This document shows positions 17,119-25,415 of a stretch of DNA of 64,000 nt, piece by piece. The stretch covers positions 55,106 through 119,105 of the forward strand of contig JBBQJI010000017.1 in NCBI GenBank assembly GCA_038325765.1, written 5' to 3'. This DNA comes from Xiheibacterium sp038325765 (lineage in GTDB: Bacteria; Myxococcota_A; Polyangia; Nannocystales; Nannocystaceae). The notes beneath the pieces are model-generated. The model was not told the DNA's origin and searched no databases. It saw only the letters and a list, made by a program, of their open reading frames with translations. How positions within the stretch are numbered: the first letter of the stretch is position 1; every line of letters begins with the position of its first letter. A program made the translations under genes and the position numbers.

Positions 17119-18798
17119 GTGGCCGAGTCGAGCGACACCCTCCGCATGCCTCCGTGGATCCCGGTCCTGATCGGTCTGGGGGGTCTGGGGGCGGCGCTCG
17201 GCAGCGTGCAACCGCTGCTCGTCGGCGTCGCGGCGCTGGCGGCAGGCGTCGCGGGCTGGCTGCTCGGCACCGACGCCCAGGTCCTGATGAGCAGCCACGA
17301 GCGCACCCGCGAGCAGCTACGCGCCGCGCAAGAAGAGGTCCGCACCGCCCGCGCCCAGCCCCAGGCCGCGCTGGCGGACAACGACGCGCCCGGGCGCGCC
17401 GCCCTCGAATCCCGCGTCGCGGCGCTCCAAGCCGAGCTCGATGCCGCGCGCAGCGACACCCCCGGATCGGCCCGCAACACGCAGCTCGAGCACCAACTCG
17501 AGGGCCTGGTCAAGCGCAACCGCGAGCTCGAGCTCGAGCTCGGCGCGCGTCCACGCACCACGCTCGGGCCGATGCTCGAGGAGTTCCAGCGCGACTTCGA
17601 GCTCGACCTGCGCAAGATCGACGAGACCCGCCAGGCGCTCACCACGATGAGCGACAACCTCCAGGGCATCAGCGGCAGCGTCGAGTCGCTGGCGTCCAAC
17701 GCCGAGGAGAGCAGCAGCTCGATCCTCGAGATGGCCGCTGCCAACGACGAGGTCGCCGAGAGCATGCTCAACCTCGCGGCCTCGGTGCAGCAGACAGCGA
17801 CATCGATCGAGGAGATGACGTTCTCCGTCAAGGAGGTCGCCAAGAACATCGAGGCCCTGTCGTCGACCGCCGAGGAGACATCGAGCGCGATGAACGAGAT
17901 GGACATCTCGATCCAGCAGGTCGAGAACAACGCCAACGAGACGGCCCAGCTCTCCGAAGAGGTGGTCTGGGCGGCCGAGGGTGGCGTCGATGCGATCAGC
18001 CAGACCATCGAGGTGATCAACCTGATCAAGAAGTCGGCCGCCGATGCGGTCGGCGTCATCGGTCGCCTCGGCGATCGCATCGACGAGATCGGCAAGATCC
18101 TCAGCGTCATCGACGACGTCTCCGAGCAGACCAACCTGCTGGCGCTGAACGCCGCGATCATCGCCGCCCAGGCTGGCGAGCACGGCAAGGGCTTCGCGGT
18201 GGTCGCCGACGAGATCAAGGATCTCGCCGAGCGCTCGGCGACCAGCACCAAGGAGATCGCCGAGATCATCAAGGCGGTCCAGCGCGAGAGCAAGAACGCC
18301 GTGGCCGCCGTGCAGCGCTCGAGCAAGAGCGTCGACGACGGCGTGCGCGTCAGTCACCAGGCCGAGGACGCGCTCAAGCGCATCTCCGACGCCGCCCGCC
18401 GCTCTACCCAGATGGTCCGCGAGATCGCCCGCGCCACGGTCGAGCAGACCAAGGGCAGCAAGCAGGTCACCGACGCCATCAACGTGGTGGCCACAACCGT
18501 GCAGCAGGTCGCCACCGCCACGGCCGAGCAGGCCCGCGGCGGCGAGCAGATCATGCGCTCGGCCGAGAAGATGAAGGCCATCACCCGCCACGTCGAGCGT
18601 TCGACCCAGGAGCAGACCCGCGGCAGCCGCCAGATCACCCGCGCGGTCGAGACGATCAGCGAGATGGTCAACCAGCTCGGTGACGCGCACCGCACCCAGG
18701 TCGAGAACGTGATGCGGATCATCGCTCGGCTGGACGCGCTCGAGACCGCCGCGCGCCGCCAGATCGATCGCGTCGGCCGCATGCGCACCGAGCCGTGA
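17119..18798 (+). CDS. Methyl-accepting chemotaxis protein without a sensor domain
   Basis: About 559 residues. Two closely spaced hydrophobic segments (near residues 12-50) are followed by a coiled coil and then the long helical signalling domain. The conserved hairpin tip is present: IDDVSEQTNLLALNAAIIAA followed by QAGEHGKGFAVVADEIKDLA, the CheA/CheW contact site. There is no periplasmic ligand domain, so it may sense a cytosolic or membrane state. It has many Glu/Gln/Ala-Glu motifs that could be methylated. Start GTG, chosen from the promoter position; ATG at 17146 is possible. No che genes are next to it. Confidence 0.88.
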   Translation: MAESSDTLRMPPWIPVLIGLGGLGAALGSVQPLLVGVAALAAGVAGWLLGTDAQVLMSSHERTREQLRAAQEEVRTARAQPQAALADNDAPGRAALESRVAALQAELDAARSDTPGSARNTQLEHQLEGLVKRNRELELELGARPRTTLGPMLEEFQRDFELDLRKIDETRQALTTMSDNLQGISGSVESLASNAEESSSSILEMAAANDEVAESMLNLAASVQQTATSIEEMTFSVKEVAKNIEALSSTAEETSSAMNEMDISIQQVENNANETAQLSEEVVWAAEGGVDAISQTIEVINLIKKSAADAVGVIGRLGDRIDEIGKILSVIDDVSEQTNLLALNAAIIAAQAGEHGKGFAVVADEIKDLAERSATSTKEIAEIIKAVQRESKNAVAAVQRSSKSVDDGVRVSHQAEDALKRISDAARRSTQMVREIARATVEQTKGSKQVTDAINVVATTVQQVATATAEQARGGEQIMRSAEKMKAITRHVERSTQEQTRGSRQITRAVETISEMVNQLGDAHRTQVENVMRIIARLDALETAARRQIDRVGRMRTEP

Positions 18799-18804
18799 CG
18801 GACC

Positions 18805-18813
18805 TGCTAGGCT
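18805..18813 (+). promoter_or_regulatory. Putative extended -10 box of the DUF2058-like gene
   Basis: TGC-TAGGCT ends 6 nt before the GTG at 18820, in the short gap after the chemoreceptor gene. Confidence 0.4.
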
Positions 18814-18819
18814 AGCGCC

Positions 18820-19356
18820 GTGCTCGACTTGAAGGCGAAGCTCGCCGCGGCGGGGCTGGTCAGTCAGGAGGACGTGGCCAAGGCCGAGGCCGCACGCAAC
18901 CGACCTCAGCGCGGGAACCAGCGCGGCGGCCAACGTGGGAGCAAACCTGCAGCAGCGCCACCGCGTCCGGCCGCGCTCGCCGTAGCTGCGTTGCGCGCCA
19001 AGAACAAGGGTGAGATCTACGATGCGGTCCGCCGCTTCGTCGATCGTGTTCGGCTCGATGTCGTCGGCACGCCGCCGACCGAGGCCGCCGAGCCGTTCCA
19101 CTTCGCCGGTCACACCGGCCGCGTCGGTCGTCTGGTGCTCGAGCCGGAGGTCAGCGCCCGATTGCTCGACGGCAGCGCCGCGTTGGTCTCGTACATGTCG
19201 AACCACGGCCTCGCCCACGCAGTGGTGCCCGCCGACGCCGGCCGCGAGATCGGCCAGGTCATGCCGCTGTGGCTGCGAGTGCTCGCCGGCGATCCGCAGG
19301 CGGGGCAGCTCGAGCCACCGCCCGCGCCTGCAGATGGTACCGGCCCCGCGGCCTGA
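18820..19356 (+). CDS. DUF2058 (YaiL-like) family protein
   Basis: A 178-residue protein. The N-terminus has LDLKAKLAAAGLVSQEDVAK, the recognisable DUF2058 start, and a Gln/Arg/Gly-rich basic linker (residues 27-50). The C-terminal half, from about residue 60, resembles the conserved globular part, with RVGRLVLEPEVSARLLDG. The family is nucleoplasm-like and its role is unknown; a basic linker may suggest RNA contact. Start GTG, leaderless type. Confidence 0.55.
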   Translation: MLDLKAKLAAAGLVSQEDVAKAEAARNRPQRGNQRGGQRGSKPAAAPPRPAALAVAALRAKNKGEIYDAVRRFVDRVRLDVVGTPPTEAAEPFHFAGHTGRVGRLVLEPEVSARLLDGSAALVSYMSNHGLAHAVVPADAGREIGQVMPLWLRVLAGDPQAGQLEPPPAPADGTGPAA

Positions 19357-19377
19357 TCACTCGGCGACCCACGCCTC

Positions 19378-19764
19378 CTACATGAGGATGCCGCGCCCGT
19401 TGCTCTGCGGCATCGGCGGCAGATCGGTCTCGCCCAGCCGCTGACGGAGGTTGATCTCGATCGTGGTCGCGATCGCCGACAACGGCAGCGCCGGCCAGAA
19501 CATCGTGAACGGATCTTCGAGCAGGCGACCGACCTCGTTGATGAGCACGAACCCGAGGCAGATCAGCATGGTGAGCGGCACCACCGACCAACCGACGTCG
19601 GCCACCAAGCCCATCGGCATCAGGGCGCTGTAGACGACGATGAGGCGCGTGGCGAGGAAGCCGTAGCTTGGCGGGAACGGCGTCTTCTTGATGCGCTCGC
19701 AGCCGCCTTGCACATCCAGCAGGGTCGCGATGCCCGCAGAGCGCAGTCGCCGGGATCGGGATCA
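19378..19764 (-). pseudogene. Bestrophin-like (YneE/UPF0187) C-terminal remnant
   Basis: Only about 110-125 residues of a bestrophin-like anion channel remain. The segment CERIKKTPFPPSYGFLATR followed by LIVVYSALMPMGL and DPFTMFWPALPLSAIATTIE matches the C-terminal half of bacterial bestrophins (normally near 300 residues). The N-terminal membrane helices are missing. In the same reading frame the sequence begins directly after the stop codon of the FG-GAP gene at 19762-19764. There is a possible GTG at 19713, but no ribosome site. I read it as a truncated gene. Confidence 0.7.
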
Positions 19765-21183
19765 AGGCACCGCGTGGATCACCACGTCGATGCCCACAGC
19801 GCGCGCGACGTCGGCGATGCCATCACCGGTGAAATCGCCCACCGCGTGGACGCGGGTCGCGATGCCGTCGAAGACGTAGCTGACGCAGTCGGCCGTCGCG
19901 GGGCCCCCCGTGCGCACGACGACGAAGCCCGCGGCTGCGCCGGCGAGGTAGACATCGGGCAGTCCATCGCCGTCGAAGTCGCCGACATCGACAGTGTCGT
20001 ACTCGCCGTCGATGAAGACAGGCACCCCGGGCCAGAAGTTCGCGCTGGCGAGGTAGTAGCGCAGCAGTGTGCCGCCACCATAGGCGAGCGCGCGCACGAT
20101 GTCGCGCTGGCCGTCGGCGTCGACGTCCGCGATCGCGATCGAACCCTCGGCGCCGCCGCTCCCCCAGACCTGGCGATCGGCCGTGCCGTCGAGGGGTCCA
20201 TGATTCCAGATGCTGATCGCGAATTCATCCAACGCGAAGAGGTCGTCCTGGCCGCCCTCGATGGGCCCCAGCGCGAAGTCGAGGATCATCGACGAGGTGC
20301 CGTGCAGGTACGGCGCCGCGAACCCGCCTCCGCCCTCGCCGCGCAGGATCGCCAGCTCGACGGATGGACTGCCGACGTCGAACATGCCGGCGACGTCGGC
20401 GAGGCCGTCGCCGTCGAGATCGCCCAGGGCGATGTCCGCGGTGACGGCACTGATCGCCGTGCCCGACAGGAAGCCATCGCCATCGGCGTACACGGGCAGC
20501 AAGAACGCATCGGACATCGCAACCATCACGTCGTCGTCGCCGTCGCCGTCGAGATCGCCCGTCGCCACGTCGATGCCATCGGCGCCCAGCGGCGTCTCGA
20601 GGACCCGCGACGGCCCGGCGGAGTCGACCACCATCGCGCCGCCGATCACACCCACGACCAGCTCGCGCGGCGCCGCCGGCTCGCCGCCCAAGAACGCCAG
20701 CGACAGCACCTCGGCGCCCACGGGGATCGTCGTGATGGCGCCGAGGCCGGGGCTTCGGCACTCGACCGGCTGGAACACCAACTCGCAGAGCCCGACGTCG
20801 CCGCAACCCTCGCCCGAGGGGCAGTCGGAGTCGTAGCTGCAGTAGCCGTCGCACATCCCGCCACAGCAGCCCTCGTCGAGGCAGTAGGGCTGGCAGATGC
20901 CGCCGATGCAGTCGTAGCCGGACTCGCACGGGATCGACGGACCGCACTGCGGTGGCGCCGTCGGATCACTGGGGTCCGACGGATCGCTCGGGTTCGGGTT
21001 CGACGGACCGCTCGGGTTCGACGGATCACTGTCGGTCGCGCTGTCGGTCGCGCTGTCGGTCGCGCTGTCGGTGTCCGGGCCGACGGCGATCGCCGGACCG
21101 CAGGCAGCAATGGCGAGCCCTACGGGCAGCGCGCGCACGGCGAGCGACGCGAGGTTCCACGGGGTCGGGTCGAGGCGATGCAT
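19762..21183 (-). CDS. FG-GAP/VCBS-repeat lipoprotein with Cys-rich module
   Basis: A 473-residue envelope protein. The signal peptide ends in LAIAACG (lipobox), followed by a Ser/Asp/Pro linker with TDSA and PSDPS repeats. A Cys-rich segment follows (CGPSIPCESGYDCIGG on to CGDVGLCELV), then a seven-blade-like propeller with repeated DLDGDGDDDVMV and DFDGDGLPDVYLAG calcium-type loops. This layout is known in myxobacterial surface proteins, presumably for adhesion or binding; the ligand is unknown. ATG at 21183 is chosen because the signal peptide then starts at the N-terminus; the frame is open upstream. A near-perfect palindrome lies in its promoter region. Confidence 0.82.
   Translation of the reverse strand: MHRLDPTPWNLASLAVRALPVGLAIAACGPAIAVGPDTDSATDSATDSATDSDPSNPSGPSNPNPSDPSDPSDPTAPPQCGPSIPCESGYDCIGGICQPYCLDEGCCGGMCDGYCSYDSDCPSGEGCGDVGLCELVFQPVECRSPGLGAITTIPVGAEVLSLAFLGGEPAAPRELVVGVIGGAMVVDSAGPSRVLETPLGADGIDVATGDLDGDGDDDVMVAMSDAFLLPVYADGDGFLSGTAISAVTADIALGDLDGDGLADVAGMFDVGSPSVELAILRGEGGGGFAAPYLHGTSSMILDFALGPIEGGQDDLFALDEFAISIWNHGPLDGTADRQVWGSGGAEGSIAIADVDADGQRDIVRALAYGGGTLLRYYLASANFWPGVPVFIDGEYDTVDVGDFDGDGLPDVYLAGAAAGFVVVRTGGPATADCVSYVFDGIATRVHAVGDFTGDGIADVARAVGIDVVIHAVP
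21031..21074 (-). repeat. 12-bp coding tandem repeat
   Basis: Three full copies of gtcggtcgcgct (21031-21066) and a partial copy. On the minus strand they encode TDSA/DSAT units in the lipoprotein linker. Confidence 0.9.
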
Positions 21184-21219
21184 CACGGGGCAGCGGACAT
21201 GCAGCGTCGCGACCACTCT

Positions 21220-21234
21220 GCGACAGATTGTCGC
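21220..21234. promoter_or_regulatory. Possible operator palindrome upstream of the FG-GAP gene
   Basis: GCGACA-gat-TGTCGC is a perfect 6-bp inverted repeat 37 bp upstream of the ATG at 21183. A second palindrome, GTCGCGAC, lies at 21206-21213. They could be regulator sites; no regulator is identified. Confidence 0.35.
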
Positions 21235-21378
21235 ATGATGCAATGGCCCGTGTTTCCGAGGACTTGCGCGACCAGGGGGCACAACGGTTGCGAGCAGACT
21301 GTGACATCGAGGTCGCAGTCGCCGGTGGATCACGGCGGTTGGATCAGGGCCACCCGCCGATCCAGAGTCGGGCCCGGC

Positions 21379-21705
21379 TCACTCCGGCAATACGATCGGC
21401 GGGCGCTTCGGGTCCTTCTTCTTCGAGGGACGCGGCCGATACAGCACGATCACCCGACCGATCATCTGGCTGAGATCGGCGCCGAGCGAGGTCGCGAGCG
21501 CACGGGCGACCTCGCGACGATCGCCCTCGTAGGCTTGCGCGACGCGGACCTTGATCAGCTCATGGCGCTCGAGCAGCACCGAAACCGATTCGACGTACGC
21601 CTCGGTGATGCCCTCGTGCCCGATCTGCGACAGCGGCTCGAGGTGGTGCGCGAGCGATCGCAGATGGGCGCGGGCGCGGGTCGAGATCGTCGGAGGGGTC
21701 GGCAC
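21379..21705 (-). CDS. yhbY: YhbY/CRM-domain RNA-binding protein
   Basis: A 108-residue CRM-domain protein that binds pre-50S ribosomal particles. Matching segments are SQIGHEGITEAYVESVSVLL (near 27-46), ERHELIKVRVAQ and ADLSQMIGRVIVLYRPRP, the family C-terminal motif with the basic KKKDPKRP tail. Length fits the single-CRM group. Start GTG with a TAGCAT box ending 9 nt upstream. It is transcribed away from, but next to, tlyA, both on the minus strand with 71 bp between. Confidence 0.88.
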   Translation of the reverse strand: MPTPPTISTRARAHLRSLAHHLEPLSQIGHEGITEAYVESVSVLLERHELIKVRVAQAYEGDRREVARALATSLGADLSQMIGRVIVLYRPRPSKKKDPKRPPIVLPE

Positions 21706-21714
21706 GTCGCGGCG

Positions 21715-21720
21715 ATGCTA
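21715..21720 (-). promoter_or_regulatory. Putative -10 box of yhbY
   Basis: On the minus strand TAGCAT ends 9 nt before the GTG at 21705. There is no evident -35. Leaderless type. Confidence 0.4.
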
Positions 21721-21776
21721 CTGCAAAGCCCCGATCGGTGAAGCCCCGATCGATGCATCGCGATCCGCGGTCGCCG

Positions 21777-22523
21777 TCAGCCGCGGCGCAGCCACAGCAA
21801 CCACTCGCGGTTGCCGGTCTTGCCCTCGACGGGGGACTCGCAATGGTCGACGACGTCGAGACCGCAGGCCACGGCCGCAGCGCGCGCAGCATCGAGGGCG
21901 GCGCGGCGATCGTCGTCGTCGCGCACGATGCCGCCCTTGCCGACCCGCGCCGGGTCGAGCTCGAACTGCGGCTTGACCAGGGCCACCACGTCGGCGGGGG
22001 GCTCCAGCAGCGGCGGCACGTGGGGCAGCACCTTGGCCAGGGCGATGAACGAGCAATCGATCACGGCCAGCGATACGGACTCGCCCAGCGCACCGGGCTC
22101 GAGCGTGCGGATGTTGCAGCGGTCGTGTACGACCACCCGCGGATCCGTGGCGAGCTTCCACGCGAGCTGGCCATAGCCGACGTCGATGGCGTGCACGCGG
22201 GCGGCACCGTGCTGCAGCAGACAGTCGGTGAAGCCACCGGTCGACGCGCCCACGTCGACGGCCACACGATCGGCGATGCGAAGCCCTGCGGGCATGAAGC
22301 GCGCGAGGGCGCCGGCGAGCTTGAGACCGCCGCGCGACACGTAAGGGTTGTCGTCTCCGCGGACGCGGATCCCGGCTTCGCTCGCGACCAGCGCGCCCGG
22401 CTTGTCGACGCGGGTGCCGTCGACGACGACCTTGCCGGCGATGACGAGGGCCGCGGCGCGCGTCCGCGTCGGTGCGAGCCCCCGGGCGACGAGCAGTCGA
22501 TCGATGCGCTCCTTGGCGGCCAT
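21777..22523 (-). CDS. tlyA: TlyA rRNA 2'-O-methyltransferase
   Basis: A 248-residue SAM-dependent methyltransferase of the TlyA family, which methylates cytidine 2'-OH in 16S and 23S rRNA and links to capreomycin sensitivity. An N-terminal S4 RNA-binding domain (residues 4-60, RIDRLLVARGLAPTRTRAAA) precedes YVSRGGLKLAGALARF and the SAM motif VDVGASTGGFTDCLLQHGA. The later PQFELDPARVGKGGIVRDD and REWLLWLRRG ends are typical. Start ATG. Confidence 0.92.
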   Translation of the reverse strand: MAAKERIDRLLVARGLAPTRTRAAALVIAGKVVVDGTRVDKPGALVASEAGIRVRGDDNPYVSRGGLKLAGALARFMPAGLRIADRVAVDVGASTGGFTDCLLQHGAARVHAIDVGYGQLAWKLATDPRVVVHDRCNIRTLEPGALGESVSLAVIDCSFIALAKVLPHVPPLLEPPADVVALVKPQFELDPARVGKGGIVRDDDDRRAALDAARAAAVACGLDVVDHCESPVEGKTGNREWLLWLRRG

Positions 22524-22629
22524 GCGACCGTGCTAACTTCGCACGACCGAGCGCGCGCGCCGAGACGCGCATGGCGTGCGCATGCCACGGTGTGCGCACC
22601 CACCCGCTGACCCAACGCCCTACGCGAGC

Positions 22630-22779
22630 ATGATCGAGTGGCTCCACCGCCTCGCCGCACCCGAGGACCGCATTCTGTTCGCTTTGCTCGCGCTCGTGGT
22701 GGGCTACGCGGCGCTCGGCGCCCTCGTCGGCCGGCGCGGCCGAGGCGAGCCCACACGGCCCTCGGACGCCCGCGAGTAG
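22630..22779 (+). CDS. Small single-pass membrane protein, 49 aa
   Basis: From ATG 22630 a 49-residue protein with MIEWLHRLAAPEDRILFALL, one transmembrane span (about residues 14-34) and a basic C-terminus. There is no family match I can name. It lies in a 390-bp gap between tlyA and the tRNA gene. An in-frame start at 22576 would add a non-membrane extension and is less likely. Confidence 0.4.
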   Translation: MIEWLHRLAAPEDRILFALLALVVGYAALGALVGRRGRGEPTRPSDARE

Positions 22780-22873
22780 CGCACGCAGTCGCCCGGGCGC
22801 AGATGCACCCCACCGCCCCACACAGCCCCCTCGCAGGAACGTTTTCGTCGCCCCCGCACCCACGCGGTGGCGC

Positions 22874-22902
22874 TTGCGCGGCCGGGTGGCTTCGGCTAGT
22901 GT
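22874..22902 (+). promoter_or_regulatory. Putative promoter of tRNA-Ala(CGC)
   Basis: TTGCGC (22874-22879), a 17-bp spacer, and TAGTGT (22897-22902), 13 nt before the mature 5' end of the tRNA. Confidence 0.45.
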
Positions 22903-22915
22903 CCCGCCACCTTTC

Positions 22916-22988
22916 GGGGCTGTAGCTCAGCTGGGAGAGCGGTGCGTTCGCAATGCACAGGTCAGGGGTTCGATCCCCCTCAGCTCCA
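22916..22988 (+). tRNA. tRNA-Ala (anticodon CGC)
   Basis: A 73-nt cloverleaf. Acceptor GGGGCTG pairs with CAGCTCC, D arm GCTC-AGCTGGGA-GAGC, anticodon loop TTCGCAA giving CGC, T arm AGGGG-TTCGATC-CCCCT. The discriminator is A and CCA is not encoded. A strong hairpin follows. Confidence 0.97.
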
Positions 22989-22997
22989 CGGATGATG

Positions 22998-23026
22998 CGG
23001 AATGCCGAGGCTACTCGGCATCTCCG
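22998..23026 (+). terminator. GC-rich hairpin after tRNA-Ala
   Basis: CGGA-ATGCCGAG, loop gcta, CTCGGCAT-c-TCCG: a 12-bp stem with a single bulge 10 nt after the tRNA. There is no T-run, so it may be a processing or termination signal. Confidence 0.55.
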
Positions 23027-23046
23027 CGTCGGGTGAATCTCGGATC

Positions 23047-23832
23047 ATGTACAAGCTCTTCAAGCGCACACATGTCCCGGGGATCTTCGAGGTCCAGATG
23101 TCCGGCGCGTGCGACACCGGCATCGCGCGCGATCACAACGAAGACGCGATCGCCCTTCAAGAGGACGACGGTCGCGGCTACCACCTCGCCATCGTGTGCG
23201 ACGGGATGGGTGGCCACAGCGCCGGCGAGATCGCATCGGCGATCGCGGTGCAGGTGATCGGTGAGCACCTGTCGCTCAACTTCGCCAAGACCCAGATCCC
23301 GGACGAGATCCCGGATCTGCTGCGCGCCGCGTTCAACCTCGCCAACCAGCGCATCGACGATCACGCCATGGCGAACCCCGCGGCGCAGGGGATGGGCTGC
23401 ACCTGCGTGGCGGTGCTGGGCATCCGCGATCGCTTCTGGGTCGCGCACACCGGCGACTCGCGGGCGTACCGGGTCCGCGACGGCAAGGTCGAGCAGCTCA
23501 CCCTCGATCACACGATGGTGCAGGAGTTGGTGACCCAGGGGCTGCTCACGCCCGAGCAGGCGGCGGTGCATCCGTATCGTGGTCGCATCAGCCGGTGCCT
23601 CGGACATGGCCAACAAAAGTGCGACTCGGACATCAGCGAGTTCGTGCTCGATCGCGGCGACAACCTGCTGCTGTGCAGTGACGGCCTCAGCGACGTCGTC
23701 GGCCACCCGGAGATCAGCGCCCTGGTCGGTCAACGCGATGTCCGCGACGCGTCGCGGCGCCTCATCGAGGCCGCCAACAAGGCCGGTGGCCCGGACAACA
23801 TCTCGGCGATCGTCATGCGGCGGGTGGTCTGA
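23047..23832 (+). CDS. PP2C-family serine/threonine phosphatase
   Basis: A 261-residue cytosolic, metal-dependent protein phosphatase of the Stp/PrpC type that opposes serine/threonine kinases. Motifs in order: RDHNEDAIAL, IVCDGMGGHSAGEIAS, VAHTGDSRAYRVRDG, HTMVQELVTQGLL, DNLLLCSDGLSDVV and GGPDNISAIVMR. All metal-binding Asp residues are present. ATG at 23047 is chosen because the upstream frame runs into the tRNA hairpin. The next gene starts 2 bp after the stop, so they are probably co-transcribed. No kinase is adjacent. Confidence 0.92.
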   Translation: MYKLFKRTHVPGIFEVQMSGACDTGIARDHNEDAIALQEDDGRGYHLAIVCDGMGGHSAGEIASAIAVQVIGEHLSLNFAKTQIPDEIPDLLRAAFNLANQRIDDHAMANPAAQGMGCTCVAVLGIRDRFWVAHTGDSRAYRVRDGKVEQLTLDHTMVQELVTQGLLTPEQAAVHPYRGRISRCLGHGQQKCDSDISEFVLDRGDNLLLCSDGLSDVVGHPEISALVGQRDVRDASRRLIEAANKAGGPDNISAIVMRRVV

Positions 23833-23834
23833 CG

Positions 23835-24998
23835 ATGACGCACACGTACGTCGAGCCCGTCGATGGCGCCAACGACGAACGTTCGCTGCCGGACGAGCAT
23901 GCGGACGCGGTCGGCGGTGCGCGGCGGTGGGCCGAGGCCCTGCCCTACTCGTACCGACGCGAGCTCCGCCTCGGCGAGCGCACGGCATGGCGGCGCCTCG
24001 CGGCGCGGCTGGTGATCGAGAGCATCGTCGTCGCAATGGTGGTGCTCGCCGTCGTGGGTGGCGGCGCGCTGGCCCTGCACCGCGGCTTCGCGCCGCTGTC
24101 CCACGCCTTCGGCGGCCCGGGTGGGCTGGCGCTGGCGCTACTCGGGCTCGTCGGCATCGTCGGTGCGTGCGCCGTCGGTGCCCGCGCGGGCGCACGGCTG
24201 TGGCCGCGGCTCGCCGGCCTGACGGCTGCGGGCCTCACCGTACTCGCGACCGTGCTGGCGCCCGCCGACTCGCTGTCATCGCTGTGGCTGCGCACACCGT
24301 GGGCCGTGATCGTGCTGCTCGGCACCGGCACCGCGGCGCTGGTCGCATGGCGGCGGGCGGTCGTGCTCGTGCGTCTGCCGGTGTTGCTCGGTGATCTGCG
24401 GACGGGCGCCGTCGACGTCTTCGCCAACGCGAGCGCCCGCGTCGACGTGCTGCCGCGCTCCAAGGTCGTCATCAGCCGCAACGGTTCGGTCGCGCGGCGC
24501 ATCGAGGTCACGCGCACCGCCGAGATCGCGCCGCCCCAGCCCCACGCGTACCGCACCGATCTGCCCCGCGGCATCGTGCGCGCGAGCGTCGACCGCAACC
24601 TCCGCCTGCAGCGGCGCAGCCTCACCTCCGACGAGCGCGCCGAGCTCGGCGCCCACATCCAGCGCCTGCGGCGGGCCGCGTGGCCGGCCCTCGCCTCGGT
24701 GCTCGCCGTGATCGCGGTGCTCGGTCTGCGAATGGCCGGCGATCCCGACTGGCGCAACCTCGTCGACGTCGTCGCCATCGGCTGGTACGCGCTGGGCGCG
24801 GTGGCGTGCGTCGGCTATGCGCGCCGCTTCACCGCGGCCCGCAAGCTCGCGGTCGATCGCGACCTGCGGTGGGTCGTCACCGTCGACGATGCCGCCGGCC
24901 ACACCCACGGCGTCGCCCGCCTCGAGGTGCTGCCGATCTCGCACCTCGCGTGGACCGAGGGCGCCGCGCCGGCGCCGTGGCGCATGCACGGCGCCTGA
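23835..24998 (+). CDS. Multi-pass membrane protein of unknown function
   Basis: A 387-residue protein with hydrophobic spans near residues 57-80, 94-115, 128-145, 155-172, 283-303 and 310-330. There is a basic cytosolic loop between the fourth and fifth spans (residues 180-275) with PRSKVVISRNGSVARRIEVT. The C-terminus ends with a soluble, His-rich segment. There is no known family. It is 2 bp behind the PP2C phosphatase, which suggests joint expression, and a phosphatase-regulated membrane protein is possible but unproven. Confidence 0.75.
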   Translation: MTHTYVEPVDGANDERSLPDEHADAVGGARRWAEALPYSYRRELRLGERTAWRRLAARLVIESIVVAMVVLAVVGGGALALHRGFAPLSHAFGGPGGLALALLGLVGIVGACAVGARAGARLWPRLAGLTAAGLTVLATVLAPADSLSSLWLRTPWAVIVLLGTGTAALVAWRRAVVLVRLPVLLGDLRTGAVDVFANASARVDVLPRSKVVISRNGSVARRIEVTRTAEIAPPQPHAYRTDLPRGIVRASVDRNLRLQRRSLTSDERAELGAHIQRLRRAAWPALASVLAVIAVLGLRMAGDPDWRNLVDVVAIGWYALGAVACVGYARRFTAARKLAVDRDLRWVVTVDDAAGHTHGVARLEVLPISHLAWTEGAAPAPWRMHGA

Positions 24999-25025
24999 GG
25001 CCGCCTGAGGCCGAGAGATGCGTCG

Positions 25026-25415
25026 ATGGCGAAGCGCCGCGATCTCCCGCCGTCGCCGGCGTTGACCTGCAACCCGTTCGCCGCACTGGCGGAGCGTCGC
25101 GACGCGGCCCCCGAGGCGGCCAGTGCCGTGCCGCAAGAGCCCGAGGCGCGAGGGCGCATCGCGGCCAAGGGCAGCGCGCCGGCGCGGGCGATCGTGCGCT
25201 ACGAGCGGGCCGGCCGCGGCGGCAAGGAGGCGACCGTGGTCGAGCGCCTCGGACTCTCGCCCGACGACGCCGAGACGTGGTGTCGTGCGCTCAAGCGGGC
25301 GCTCGGCTGTGGCGGGGGCGTCGAGGGCGAGCACCTGGTCTTCGCGGGGGATCAGCGGACGCGCCTGCCACCGCTGCTCACGGCCCGCGGCGTCCGGCGC
25401 ATCACCGTATCTTGA
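25026..25415 (+). CDS. SUI1/YciH-family translation initiation factor-like protein
   Basis: A 129-residue protein. The N-terminus is a flexible, Ala/Pro-rich segment (residues 1-55). The C-terminal domain has RAGRGGKEATVVERLGLSPD, then the diagnostic LKRALGCGGGVEGEHLVFAG and RLPPLLTARGVRRI, matching the eIF1/SUI1 fold of bacterial YciH. The family affects start-codon discrimination, which is of interest in a genome that seems to use many leaderless messages. Start ATG. Confidence 0.85.
   Translation: MAKRRDLPPSPALTCNPFAALAERRDAAPEAASAVPQEPEARGRIAAKGSAPARAIVRYERAGRGGKEATVVERLGLSPDDAETWCRALKRALGCGGGVEGEHLVFAGDQRTRLPPLLTARGVRRITVS

Noticed and set aside
23002..23046. ATG at 23002 as the PP2C start.
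   Set aside because: It lies in the hairpin that follows the tRNA; ATG 23047 gives the normal N-terminus.
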